Source: Heloderma charlesbogerti
Lineage: Eukaryota > Chordata > Lepidosauria > Squamata > Helodermatidae
Length of the DNA: 64,000 bases
Assembly (NCBI GenBank): GCA_026122225.1
Contig: JANEZZ010001898.1
Location: 496,001-560,000 of the forward strand
Direction: 5' to 3'
The stretch's first letter is position 1, and each line of letters starts with the position of its first letter. Shown here one piece after another: positions 55,790 through 64,000 of this stretch. Under the pieces are notes generated by a model, which was not told where the DNA came from, did no database searches, and saw only the letters and a program-made list of their open reading frames with translations. Both the position numbers and the translations under genes were made by a program.

Positions 55790-56782
55790 TAGGGATGTAC
55801 GAAAGTGACTTACCTTTCGTGGATTATGTTGATGGTGGGGGGGGAGGCATTCCGTTCCTCCCCCCGGAATCCTCAATGGGGGGGAGGCAATCCGTTCCTC
55901 CCCCCTGGAATCCTTGATGGCTGGCTGTGCTCTGCGGCAGCTCCACGGAGCAGGGGGCCAGGCCCAGCCCAGCCCAGAGCTGTCCGCAGCCGGATTTCCA
56001 TCCGCGGAGGGCTCTGGGAAAAACAAACAAACAATCCGCATACGCAAATGGCGGCGGCGACGGCCACCGCCATTTGCGTTCCTTATTTTTGACCGTCTGA
56101 ATCTACATAAATCTTTACGTAGTCTATGATGGTGAAAATAAAGGGGAACGCAAATAGCATAGCGGGCGCTATTTGCATCCCTTTTTGATTCACCATTTTA
56201 GCCTACATAAATCTTTATGTAGGCTAAAACGGCGAATCAAAAAGGGATGCAAATAGCTATTTGCGTTGCCCTTATTTTCGCAATAGTCTACGTAAATCTT
56301 TACGTAGACTACAGGGACCAAATAAGGAACACAAATGGCGGCTCCCTATGGGGGCCGCCATTTGCGTACGTGCTTTTTTTTTTTTTTCAAAGTCACCCAT
56401 GATAGGCTACGTGACGATTAACATAGCCTATCACGGCTGACTTTGCAAATCTAGCCATGATAGGCTATGTTAATCATTACGTAGCCTATCACGGGGGTGG
56501 GGTTTTTTTTTCGTGGCCGGGTAGATGGGGCACTTCTACCCGGCCTGACTTTAGCCGGCTAGGGATGGGGCGCCTCCCGCCCGGCCTGAATTTCGGCCGC
56601 GTGAGGCGGGAAGCCTCCCCCCCTCGAATGAACTTTGGGGGGAGAAGCGAAGTGTCTCCCCCCCACTGCGAAAAAAGCTGCGGGACAAGGTAAGTCCCTT
56701 TCGTACATCCCTATTTCGGGGGGCCGAATGCACTGGTATACGGCCTCACCGAGATCCGTGGCGGAATTCTCTGCCATCCCTA
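55790..56782 (+). mobile_element. Chimeric palindromic hAT-family copy, exact 8-bp duplication
   Basis: T1 left (TAGGGATGTACGAAAGTGACTTACC) and T2 right (GGCGGAATTCTCTGCCATCCCTA). The duplication TTCTCTTT is exact (55782-55789 and 56783-56790). The left half matches the 11553-type copy (TAGCCTACATAAATCTTTATGTAGGCTA, AATCAAAAAGGGATGC). At GCAAATAGCTATTTGC (about 56248-56263) it switches to the 60188-type right half (GTTGCCCTTATTTTCGC, TAGTCTACGTAAATC.., GATAGGCTACGTGACG..). A complete internal T1 tip (GGTAAGTCCCTTTCGTACATCCCTA, ending 56713) is followed by an extra T2 end. This fits recombination between nested or neighbouring copies. Confidence 0.92.
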
Positions 56783-56956
56783 TTCTCTTTCATCATTCGT
56801 TTTTTCATGCTTTTCTTTATTATTTTTTATTTCAAAATAGATATGGTATGCTGTATTTAAATTTATTGTTTGAGGGTATATTGCTAGTATAAAATATTTT
56901 ACTGACTGTTGAAGGTTTAGGTTAAGTTTTATTATTATACAACACTATATATATTT

Positions 56957-56985
56957 ATTATTATTATTATTATTATTAATAATAA
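56957..56985. repeat. (TTA)n microsatellite
   Basis: TTA/ATT triplet tract in the L1 3' part. Confidence 0.9.
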
Positions 56986-57422
56986 TATAGGCTTCTGGGA
57001 ATGAATTATAGACCTGTTTCTTTGATGTAAGATTGATGATATGATATTGAAATGTAAAGTTGTTTATTAAACTGTAAGATTGTTAAGGTTATAGATATAG
57101 TTTTAAAATAGAATGGCATCAGAGGCCGGGTGGTATTGGACTTTAAACTTAATTCTTTAAAGGGGAGGGAGAGGGAGAGGGGGAGGGAAGGTGAGAGAAT
57201 CCTCTTTTCTTCTTTACTTCCTTTCCTTCTCCCTTTTTTCCTTCTTCTTTTTTTCCTTTCCCTTTTATTTTTGTTATTGTGGTGTCCTCATCAGAATATT
57301 GTATTGTTGGGAAATTGTGGTATTGATCAGGTTGTTCATATTTTTAGTATTGTTTATTTCATTTATAAAGATAAAATAAATAAAAATGTATTCAAAAAAG
57401 AGAAAGGAATTGGGCTTGGAAG

Positions 57423-58418
57423 CATATAGGCAGCCAGTGCAAGTGGACCAGAATCGGTCTTATATGTTCAGACCTTCTGGTCCCTGTTATCAGTCTGGCT
57501 GCTGCATTTTGCACAAGCTGCAGGTTCTGTACCACCTTCGAAGGCAGGCCCACATAGAGTGCATTGCAGTAATCTAACTTAAAGGTGACCAGAGCACAGA
57601 CAACTGAAGCCAGGTTATCCCTGTCCGGACAGGGGTGTAGCTGGGCCACCAACCGAAGTTGGTAGAAGGCACTCCGTGCCACTGAGGCCACCTGAGCCTC
57701 AAGTGACAAAGATGGCTCAAGGAGAAGCCCAAAGCTACAAATATGCTCCTTCAAGTGGAGTGCAACCCCATCCAGAACAGGTTGGTCACCCTCCATCTGG
57801 TCAGAAGAACCACCCACCAACAGCATCTCAGTCTTGTCTGGATTAAGTCTCAGTTTATTAGCCTCATCCAGTCCATTGTCACAGGCTCACAGCCAGGCAC
57901 TGATTTAGCACATTCACAGCCTCATGTGGAGAAGATGAAAAGAGAAATAGAGCTATGTGTCATCAGCTCCAGATGACTATACTCAATGGTTTCATGAAGA
58001 TGTTGAATAAGATGGGGGACAAACCAACCCCTGCAGAATCCCATACTGAGGGGTCCACGAGGCTGAGCAATATCCCCCAAATACCACCTTCTGGAGCCAA
58101 CCATCCAAGTAGGAATGAAACGATTGCAATGCAGTGCCTCCCACTCGCAACTCAGAGAATCGCCCCAGAAGGATACCATGGTCAATGGTATCGAAAGCCA
58201 CTGAGAGATCAAGGAGAATCAACAAGGTCACACTCCCCCTGTCTCTTTCCCAACATAGGTCATCATACAGGGTGACCAAGGCTGTTTCTGTGCCAAAACC
58301 TGGCCTGAACCCCAACTGAAATGGATCTAGATAATCAGTCTCATCCAAGAGTGTTTGGAGCTGGTTGGCAACCACCCACTCAAGAACCTTGCCAAAGGAT
58401 GTTGCAGCAATATAGCTT
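57423..58418 (-). pseudogene. L2 LINE reverse-transcriptase part, reverse strand (second segment)
   Basis: On the reverse strand, 58375-57992 encodes MVANQLQTLLDETDYLDPFQ, LGFRPGFGTETALVTLYDDL, then LLILLDLSVAFDTIDHGILL (RT block A). Next come the QGLVCPPS-like block and, from 57826, MLLVGGSSDQMEGDQPVLDG, LVTFKLDYCNALYVGLPSKV, LQLVQNAAARLITGT and HWLPICFQAQF. It joins in sequence to the segment at 53756-54301 once the L1 and one 16-bp duplication are removed. Frameshifts are present, so the copy is dead. Confidence 0.88.
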
Positions 58419-58795
58419 GTATGTTCTAGTTACATAAATATTTAAGACACATTTGGAAATGCAAAAACCATCATAGTGGTAAGTAGAAATCAAAGTAACA
58501 TGTTAAAAGCATCACCAATTGCTGTTATTAATGACAAACAAGGAACACAGTATATTATTCATCTAAATAAATTTCATCAAAGTTTTCCAAAGGCTTGGCT
58601 TACACAATATTTTATTCAGATAGGTGGGATACTTTTATTTCCCCCCCTTTCACACCGTGATCCATGTAGGAGATCTGACCACCGTATTTTCCTCACACCC
58701 TACCAACCTGTATAGTGACATTTGTTCATTTTTAAAAAAATAACATGACGATATAAAATCAGCATGAGAGCACTGCCTAATCATGATTAGTGTAA
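58419..58795. other. No gene recognised
   Basis: AT-rich spacer without recognisable features. Confidence 0.55.
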
Positions 58796-58880
58796 AAAGC
58801 TACCTTATAATGAGTCAGACTATTTGTCCATCAACCATATTGTCTATTTTCAAGATTCACTCTATAGCATTGGAGATTCA
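58796..58880 (-). mobile_element. Fragment of the second-type tRNA-derived SINE (3' part)
   Basis: AAGCTACCTTATAATGAGTC.GACTATTTGTCCATCAACC..TATTGTCTATTTTC in plus orientation is the reverse complement of the SINE 3' region (GACTCATTATAAGGTAGC). Confidence 0.6.
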
Positions 58881-58898
58881 GACATAAGGCGTTGTACA

Positions 58899-59441
58899 TA
58901 GGGATGGTGTGGGAGCCTGATTCTGTCCGGGAATCCAGCAGAACGCCCTCCCGCCCACACCCCTAAGCCCTGCCTGCTGAGCCCCTGCCCCCGATCACCC
59001 CCTGCCTGCACTCAGCGAGCAGCTCACATTAACCCCGGCGGTCTCATCAAGCTCCATGGTCACCATTTCTTGAAAAAATAAAATGATGATTGTAAAATGC
59101 ACATATTTTCATATGTGCAAAAATGTGCATTTGTGTATTTTTGTGCATGTGCATATTTGCATAAGCACAAAAATGTGAAATTTTGTGAAAACGAGAATTT
59201 CTGTGCATACACAAATATGTGCATGCACAAAATGCACATTTTCCATATGCTGAAATATGCACATTTTTGCAATCGTCATTTTATTTTTAAAAAGTGGTGA
59301 CTGCAAAGCTTGACGAGGCCACTGGGTTGAGCACTCGCTGAGCATGAGAGGGGTTTGAGTGCGGTCTGGGGGCTGGCAAGCAGGGGCAGGGGCTGGGCAG
59401 GTGCCCGGAGAACCCGGGTGGGGTGGGTTCGCACATACCTA
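58899..59441. mobile_element. Non-autonomous hAT-type element (TAGGGATGGTGTGGG..CACATACCTA), 7/8 duplication
   Basis: It starts TAGGGATGGTGTGGGAGCC and ends GGTTCGCACATACCTA. The flanks are GTTGTACA (58891-58898) and GTTGTACG (59442-59449). The centre (about 59090-59300) is a fold-back region of TGTGCAAAAATGTGCATTTGTG-like repeats with mirrored TTGCAATCGTCATTTTATT and AAAATGATGATTGTAAAA ends. The mirrored open frames there are artefacts. Confidence 0.86.
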
Positions 59442-59580
59442 GTTGTACGTGAGTATTTCTGGATCTTGAATCATTCTCATTAGATGCTATGACAACTTGC
59501 TTTATTGTGGCTTCAGCTTTTGTGGGCAGTGATTTACTCCATCCGATGCATGAAGCAGACCAAGAAAAGGGTAGCTACAG

Positions 59581-61418
59581 TAGGGATGTACGAAAGTCAC
59601 TAACCTGTTCATGGATTAGGTTGATGGTGGGGGGGAGGCATTCCGTCCCTCCCCCCGGAATCCTCGCCGGGGGGGAGGCGCTCCGTTCCTCCCCCCCAGA
59701 ATCCTCCGCGACTGGCTGTGCTCCGCGGCAGCTCTGCAGAGCAGCCGGCCAGGCCCGGCCAGGCTAGAGCTGTCTGCAGCTGGATTTCCGGCCGCAGAGG
59801 GCTCTGGGTAAAAACAAAACAAACAAACCTCATACGCAAATGGTGGCGGCTATGCCCGCCTCCATTTGCGTTCCTTATTTTTGCCGTCTTAATCTATGTA
59901 AATATTTACGTAGACTAAAACAAGGTATCAAAAAGGGACGCAAATAGCACCCGCTACGCTGTTTGCGTTCCCCTTGATTTTCACTGTCATAGTCTATGTA
60001 AATATTTACGTAGATTAAGACAACAAAAATAAGGAATGCAAAAGGCGGCAGCCGTAGCCACCACCATTTGTGTACGCAGTTTGTTTGTTTTTTTAACCCA
60101 GCCAGCCATGATAGGCTACGTAAAAATTTAAGTAGCCTATCACGTCGTGTTTTTTTTTTTAACCTAATCATGATAGGCTACGTAAATTAGGGATGGCGGA
60201 GAATTTCTCCCCGAAACTTCGGGGGGCAGAGCGCCAACGCGTTCGGCCCCCCGAACAAGTTTCGGAGAGAAATCCTCCGCACCCCCCCCGCCCCCCGCAC
60301 CCCCCCTGGGACGGGACTTACCTTTTGCGAATGTCCCTCCCGGTGGCTGGTCCGGCCGGCGGTTCGGCGGGTGTTCGAGCAAGGCGGGAGCGGCAGCCGG
60401 TCTTTCGACCGGCTGCCGCCGCCGCCATTGTAATGAAAGAAAAAAAAAAACCGCCCCCTGATAGGCTACGTGACGATTCACGTAGCCTATCACGGCTAGA
60501 TTTGCAAAGTCAGCCGTGACAGGCTACGTGAATCGTCACGTAGCCTATCACGGGTGACTTTAAAAAAAAAAAAAAAAGAGTGTACGGATAATGGCGGCCC
60601 CCATAGGGAGCCGCCATTCCCGTTCCTTATTTGGTGGCTGTAGTCTACGTAAATGTTTACGTAGACTACGGCGAAAATAAGGGCAATGCTATTTGCGTTG
60701 CCCTTAGTTTCGCCGTAGTCTACGTAAACATTTACGTAGACTACAGCCACTAAATAAGGAACGCGAATGGCGGCTCCCTATGGGGGCCGCCATTCGCGTA
60801 CGCGCTTTTTTTTTTTTTTTTTTTAAGTCACCCTTGATAGGCTACGTGACGATTCACGTAGCCTATCACGGCTGACTTTGCAGATCTAGCCATGATAGGC
60901 TACGTGAATCGTCACGTAGCCTATCAGGGGGCGTTTTTTTGTTTTTTGTTTTACTTTCGTGTTCGCGGCCGGGTGAGGCGGGAAGCCTCCCCCCCGGCCT
61001 GAATTTTGGCCGGGCGAGGCGGGAAGCCTCCCCCCCGGCCTGAACTTCGCGGGGGGAGCAGCGAAGTGCTCCCCCCCACCGAGAACGGCCTTCGACGACA
61101 GGTAAGGGACTTTCGTCCACCCCTAACGTAAATCTTTACGTAGCCTATTACGTCTTTCTTTCTTTCTTCTTCTTTTTTTACCAGAGTGGAAATGGCGGCG
61201 GCGGCAGCAGGTTGGAAGACCGGCCGCCACTGCCGCTGCTGCTGGAGCTGCTGCCGGAGCCACTGCCGCCCGGAAGATCCTCCCCAGGTGAGTCTCGTCC
61301 CGGGGGGGATCCGCGGGGGGGGCGGGGGGGCAGGCCATTCCGCCATGGAGTTCGGGGGGGCAAATGCACTGGCATTCGGCCTCACCGTGATCTGTGGCGG
61401 AATTCTCTGCCATCCCTA
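59581..61418 (+). mobile_element. Palindromic hAT-family copy hosting a nested copy, exact 8-bp duplication
   Basis: T1 left (TAGGGATGTACGAAAGTCACTAACC) and T2 right (GGCGGAATTCTCTGCCATCCCTA). The duplication AGCTACAG is exact (59573-59580 and 61419-61426). Its own units include ATGGTGGCGGCTATGCCCGCCTCCATTTGCG (about 59840-59870), TAATCTATGTAAATATTTACGTAGACTA (about 59889-59916), TAGTCTATGTAAATATTTACGTAGATTA (about 59991-60018) and GATAGGCTACGTAAAAATTTAAGTAGCCTATC (about 60110-60141). Its last GATAGGCTACGTAAAT unit is split by the nested element at 60188-61125. CAGGTGAGTC at about 61286 is donor-like. Confidence 0.95.
60188..61125 (-). mobile_element. Palindromic hAT-family copy inserted in another copy's palindrome, exact 8-bp duplication
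   Basis: T2 left (TAGGGATGGCGGAGAATTTCTCC) and T1 right (CAGGTAAGGGACTTTCGTCCACCCCTA). The duplication ACGTAAAT is exact (60180-60187 and 61126-61133) and is half of the host's GTAAATCTTTAC palindrome. From about 60452 to 60933 it is one large palindrome centred near 60693. It is built of GATAGGCTACGTGACGATTCACGTAGCCTATC, A/T runs, ATGGCGGC..GCCGCCAT and GTAGTCTACGTAAATGTTTACGTAGACTAC units in mirrored order. The arms match well, suggesting recent activity. Confidence 0.96.
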
Positions 61419-61426
61419 AGCTACAG

Positions 61427-62759
61427 TACATCTTAGAGCTGAGCAGAAACTACTCACAGTTTTTCAGAAACATTTTTAGCGCTGCTGAAAACCTCTTCCT
61501 TTTACAGTGATTTGTCAACACTCCTTGGGGAAAAAAGTCCCCTTATTCATTCACATTGTCCTAACATTCAACTGTCATTAGCTATCATATAAGCAAACCT
61601 GGCTGGCTACAAAGCACTGAGATGTCATCATGTTCCATTGTGTGATCACTGTTGGGGAAGATTGCCCATGTGACTAATCTTGGAAGGAAAAAAAAACACA
61701 CCAGCAGCTAGAGGGGAAAATGTGCTGAATGGCATTATAAAAACTGCAACATTTAGACAATCAACAGTGCAATCCTATACATGTCTACTCAGAAGTAGGC
61801 CCCATTGAGTTTGATGGGGCTTACTCCCAGTTGATATAGGACTGCAAGACTCAATTCTTTTATGGGGAAAAAAAATCTGTCTCTCCAGAATTGGTGGTTA
61901 CCTGAAAATTAAAGATGGAAAATATTCATTGGATCTCTACTATATTTACTCCAGGCATGAAGTACAGTGGAGGACAAACCAAATTAACATGGTGGTTAAC
62001 AATGACCATGGGAATGCAGAAACATAGCCTGATAGCTATTACCTATTTTTGCATTCTGTGTATGCAAGAGATGATTGCAAACACATCTATTTCACACGCA
62101 GCCTTTTCTCTAACACCAAAAATTATTTGAAATTCCTGTTGCCTTTAGGCTGCTGCTGATGCAACATGGTCCTATTGCCATCCTTGATTTTCTTTAAGGT
62201 AGCTCTTGAATCTTATTGAAATGGCTTGGGGTGACTTTTCCTGTGTTATGGAGAACAGTAATTCATGTGTCAGAGAAAGTTAAGCCAACTGCCATGCCCC
62301 TCTGTGTGATTTGTGATTGTTGAAGCAAACATTTCATGGCACCCATTGTAGAACCAAGCCATGAGCCTGAGGGTAATGGTCCCAGTACCACTTTATGCTA
62401 CAGTGGCATAGGTTTTTTAAGCACATGTAAGCTTGTTCCTAATTCAGGCTGAAGATATATACATACATATATACTCTGGTGTTGGGTAATAAGATACAAA
62501 CATAATTATATCTATACATCATCTATATGGTCTTTTTCCCACAGATATTCACTAAGGAATTATTTGCTCAAGTTAAATAGCACAGATTACGTTTGCAGAT
62601 GCCTGATTATTTTGCTTCATTCAGCTTCCATTCACACAGTTCTAGGCACATGGAAGAGGATTTCAGTACAGTCTTGTAACAGCCTTTCCTGTCCCTTACT
62701 AGTTCATATGCACACTAGTGCCAATACACTGCAATGTTTACATACAATAGCAGCAATGC
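61427..62759. other. No gene recognised apart from one short MITE-like repeat
   Basis: Unassigned AT-rich sequence. A short ATATACATACATATATAC tract lies near 62456-62473. Confidence 0.5.
61766..61847. mobile_element. Short fold-back MITE-like repeat
   Basis: AGTGCAATCCTATACATG and GTCTACTCAGAAGTAGGCCC at the left are mirrored by GGGGCTTACTCCCAG and TATAGGACTGCA at the right. It is the most complete of the copies in this window. Confidence 0.75.
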
Positions 62760-62823
62760 ATTAGAGTAGTCTAATAGGGAGGTTACCAGAGCATGGACCA
62801 CTGTGGCCAGATGATCCCTATCC
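62760..62823 (-). pseudogene. L2 LINE, reverse strand, first part
   Basis: In plus orientation GTCTAATAGGGAGGTTACCAGAGCATGGACCACTGTGGCCAGATGATCCCTATCC is the L2 region encoding ..VVHALVTS, matching 57580-57630. It is split by the hAT-family copy and continues from 63787. Confidence 0.7.
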
Positions 62824-63786
62824 TAGGGATGTACGAAAGTCACTTACCATTTTGCAGATCTGCTTCGCAGTGGTGGGGGAGGCGCTCCGTCCCTCCCCCT
62901 GGAATCCTCAATGGGGGGGAGGTGCTCCGTCCCTCCCCCCGGAATCCTGCCAGGCCGGCTCCGCTCTGTGGGGATTCTGCGGAGCCGCCGGCCAGCTCCG
63001 CCAGCAGCCGGACATCCGGCCATAGCCGCTGCCATTTCTGTCCCTGTACTTAACTGTGATAGGCTACATAAATATTTATGTAGCCTATCACGGCAAAGTA
63101 AAAATAAACGCGTACACAAATGGCGGCAGCTACGGTGGCCACCATTTGTGTTCGCTATTTTTCGCCGTTCTAGCCTATGTAAATATTTACATAGGCCAGA
63201 ATGGCTAAAAATAGCGAACGCAAATGGCGGCCTCCGTAGCCGCCATAATTTGCGTATGCTGCACCCAGCCGTGGCTGGCCAGGAGACCAGCCGCCACTGC
63301 CACCGCTCCCGCCACCACCACAACTGCCACCCTTGCCGCCGCAACTGCCGCACCCGCCGCTGTGCCCACTGCTGCTGCACCTGCCAGCCCCGCCGCCGCA
63401 CCTGCCACCCCTGCCGCCGCACCTGCCACCCCCGCCACCACACCTGCCACCCCCGCCGCTGCCCCCACCACTGCTGCACCTGCCGCCCCACTGCCGCACC
63501 TTCTGCCGCCACCCCTGCCCACACTGACACCGCACCTGCCGCCCCCGCCGCACCTTCCACTGCTGCTGCACCTTCCGCTGCCCCCACCGCCGCACCTTCC
63601 AGCACCACTGCTGCGCCACCGCCACGCCGCTGCCGCATCCGCATCCGCCCCAGGTAAGTGCTGTCCCTGGGGGTTCCGCAGGGCGGGCAGGGGTTCAGGA
63701 GGCCGTTTCACCACGGATTCCAGAGGGCTGAATGCCAGTGCATTCGGCCTCACTGGAATCCGTGGTGGAATTCTCTGCCATTCCTA
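62824..63786 (+). mobile_element. Palindromic hAT-family copy with a 21-bp proline/alanine-type minisatellite, exact 8-bp duplication
   Basis: T1 left (TAGGGATGTACGAAAGTCACTTACC) and T2 right (GGTGGAATTCTCTGCCATTCCTA). The duplication CCCTATCC is exact (62816-62823 and 63787-63794). It has GATAGGCTACATAAATATTTATGTAGCCTATC (about 63058-63089), ATGGCGGCAGCTAC..GTGGCCACCATTTG (about 63120-63150), TAGCCTATGTAAATATTTACATAGGCC (about 63172-63198) and ATGGCGGCC..GCCGCCATAATTTGCG units. CAGGTAAGTG lies at about 63652. The open frames at 63224-63901 and their reverse partners come from the C-rich repeat. Confidence 0.95.
63300..63650. repeat. GCC-rich minisatellite, unit about 21 bp
   Basis: Units of the form CACCTGCCACCCC(T/C)GCC plus a final triplet pair recur in tandem (clearest at about 63400-63475) and grade into looser CCGCC repeats. 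The unit is a multiple of three, which keeps long proline/alanine/threonine- or glycine/tryptophan/arginine-coding frames open on both strands. Confidence 0.85.
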
Positions 63787-64000
63787 CCCTATCCAGGAGC
63801 AGCCAAAGCTGGTAAAAGGCACTACCAAATTCAGCCCTTGCACAGCCTGTCCTGACTCAGATGGTAAGGAGAGAGAGAGCTGGGTGTCATCAGCATGCTG
63901 ATGATGGCAACTCACCTCAAATCCCCTGGTTACCCTTCATCATCATATAGATATTTAAAAGCAACGGGAAAGATGGAACCTTGCAAGACTCCACAGCATA
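63787..64000 (-). pseudogene. L2 LINE, reverse strand, second part, running off the window
   Basis: After the duplication the L2 continues in plus orientation with AGGAGCAGCCAAAGCTGGTAAAAGGCACTACC, then GAGCTGGGTGTCATCAGCATGCTGATGA and GGAACCTTGCAAGACTCCACAGCATA. This is collinear with 57640-58050 of the other reverse-strand L2. Confidence 0.75.

Larger units (their letters stand above)
54302..57406 (+). mobile_element. L1-type LINE inserted in L2, internally deleted, 16-bp target-site duplication
   Basis: The 16-mer GAATTGGGCTTGGAAG occurs at 54286-54301 and again at 57407-57422, flanking the insert. The 5' part (54302 to about 54640) looks untranslated. ORF1-like pieces follow: LFTLIKTIF.., then NELEDRVVGN, ISQLEASQEDP (coiled coil) and LPIPSDYLLDIEQAFRRVPN. 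After a hAT insertion comes QYYLKYPATLCIVSEGQMKKFL, typical of an L1 ORF1 C-terminal domain. ORF2 is absent. A 3' region with poly-purine and poly-pyrimidine tracts (about 57160-57260) ends in AATAAATAAAAATG, TATTCAAAAAAGAGAAAG. Two hAT-family copies interrupt it (55169 and 55790). Multiple stops mean no functional protein. Confidence 0.85.

Noticed and set aside
63224..63901. Long proline/alanine-rich frame, with glycine/tryptophan/arginine-rich frames on the other strand
   Set aside because: It lies inside a delimited hAT-family copy, is made of a 21-bp GCC-rich repeat, and is open on both strands at once. It shows no domain and no independent start context.

Overview
This is vertebrate, almost certainly squamate reptile (lizard or snake), genomic DNA. 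The evidence is its mix of transposable elements: CR1 LINEs (one ending in ATTCTATG repeats), L2 LINEs, a BovB-type RTE LINE, a truncated L1, tRNA-derived SINEs of the Sauria type (ending in AATAAATAAATAA), and many non-autonomous hAT-type DNA transposons. The order and the species cannot be fixed from the sequence alone. I found no convincing host protein-coding exon, rRNA, tRNA gene, CRISPR or prokaryotic feature. The open reading frames that look meaningful are retrotransposon reverse transcriptase, endonuclease or ORF1 remnants. Most other open frames come from GC-rich, palindromic or microsatellite DNA.

The dominant structure is a family of non-autonomous hAT-like elements that I could delimit exactly. 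Each begins TAGGGATG and ends CATCCCTA. Fifteen copies are bounded by an 8-bp target-site duplication (11 match 8/8, 4 match 7/8). Each intact copy has one 'T1' end (TACGAAAGTCACTTACC beside the tip) and one 'T2' end (a small GAATTC-centred hairpin, GGCAGAGAATTCTGCC-like), so the copies can be oriented. Inside most copies is a train of short palindromes of two alternating kinds: GATAGGCTACGTAAAT-ATTTACGTAGCCTATC, and GCAAATGGCGGC-n-GCCGCCATTTGC. In several copies the train is itself folded about one centre into a palindrome of about 470-480 bp. Many ends carry outward-pointing GGTAAGT motifs, a near-perfect 5' splice donor.

Layout: 1-900 two nested family copies; 1788-2342 first fully delimited copy; 2.3-8.4 kb mostly unassigned sequence with a reverse-strand CR1 (about 6.36-7.52 kb); 8.4-12.4 kb two family copies and a SINE-in-SINE; 13.13-14.70 kb a CR1 with an open RT frame; 15-24 kb SINE, two other hAT elements, microsatellites and an L2 fragment; 24.5-34.2 kb a cluster of family copies plus BovB; 34-38 kb mostly unassigned; 38.2-40.6 kb an L2 split by a three-deep nest of family copies; 41.2-42.35 kb a reverse-strand L2; 44.5-45.25 kb a family copy inside another hAT-like sequence; 46.0-51.2 kb a CR1 split by three family copies; 53.7-58.4 kb a reverse-strand L2 split by an L1 (16-bp duplication), itself split by two family copies; 58.9-61.4 kb a hAT element and a copy nested in another copy; 62.7 kb to the end an L2 split by one more copy.

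The nesting gives a relative chronology: the L2 copies are oldest, then L1 and CR1, then the palindromic hAT family, which kept inserting into itself. No transposase gene is visible here, so mobilisation would have needed a source elsewhere. All calls are from reading the sequence; no database search was run.
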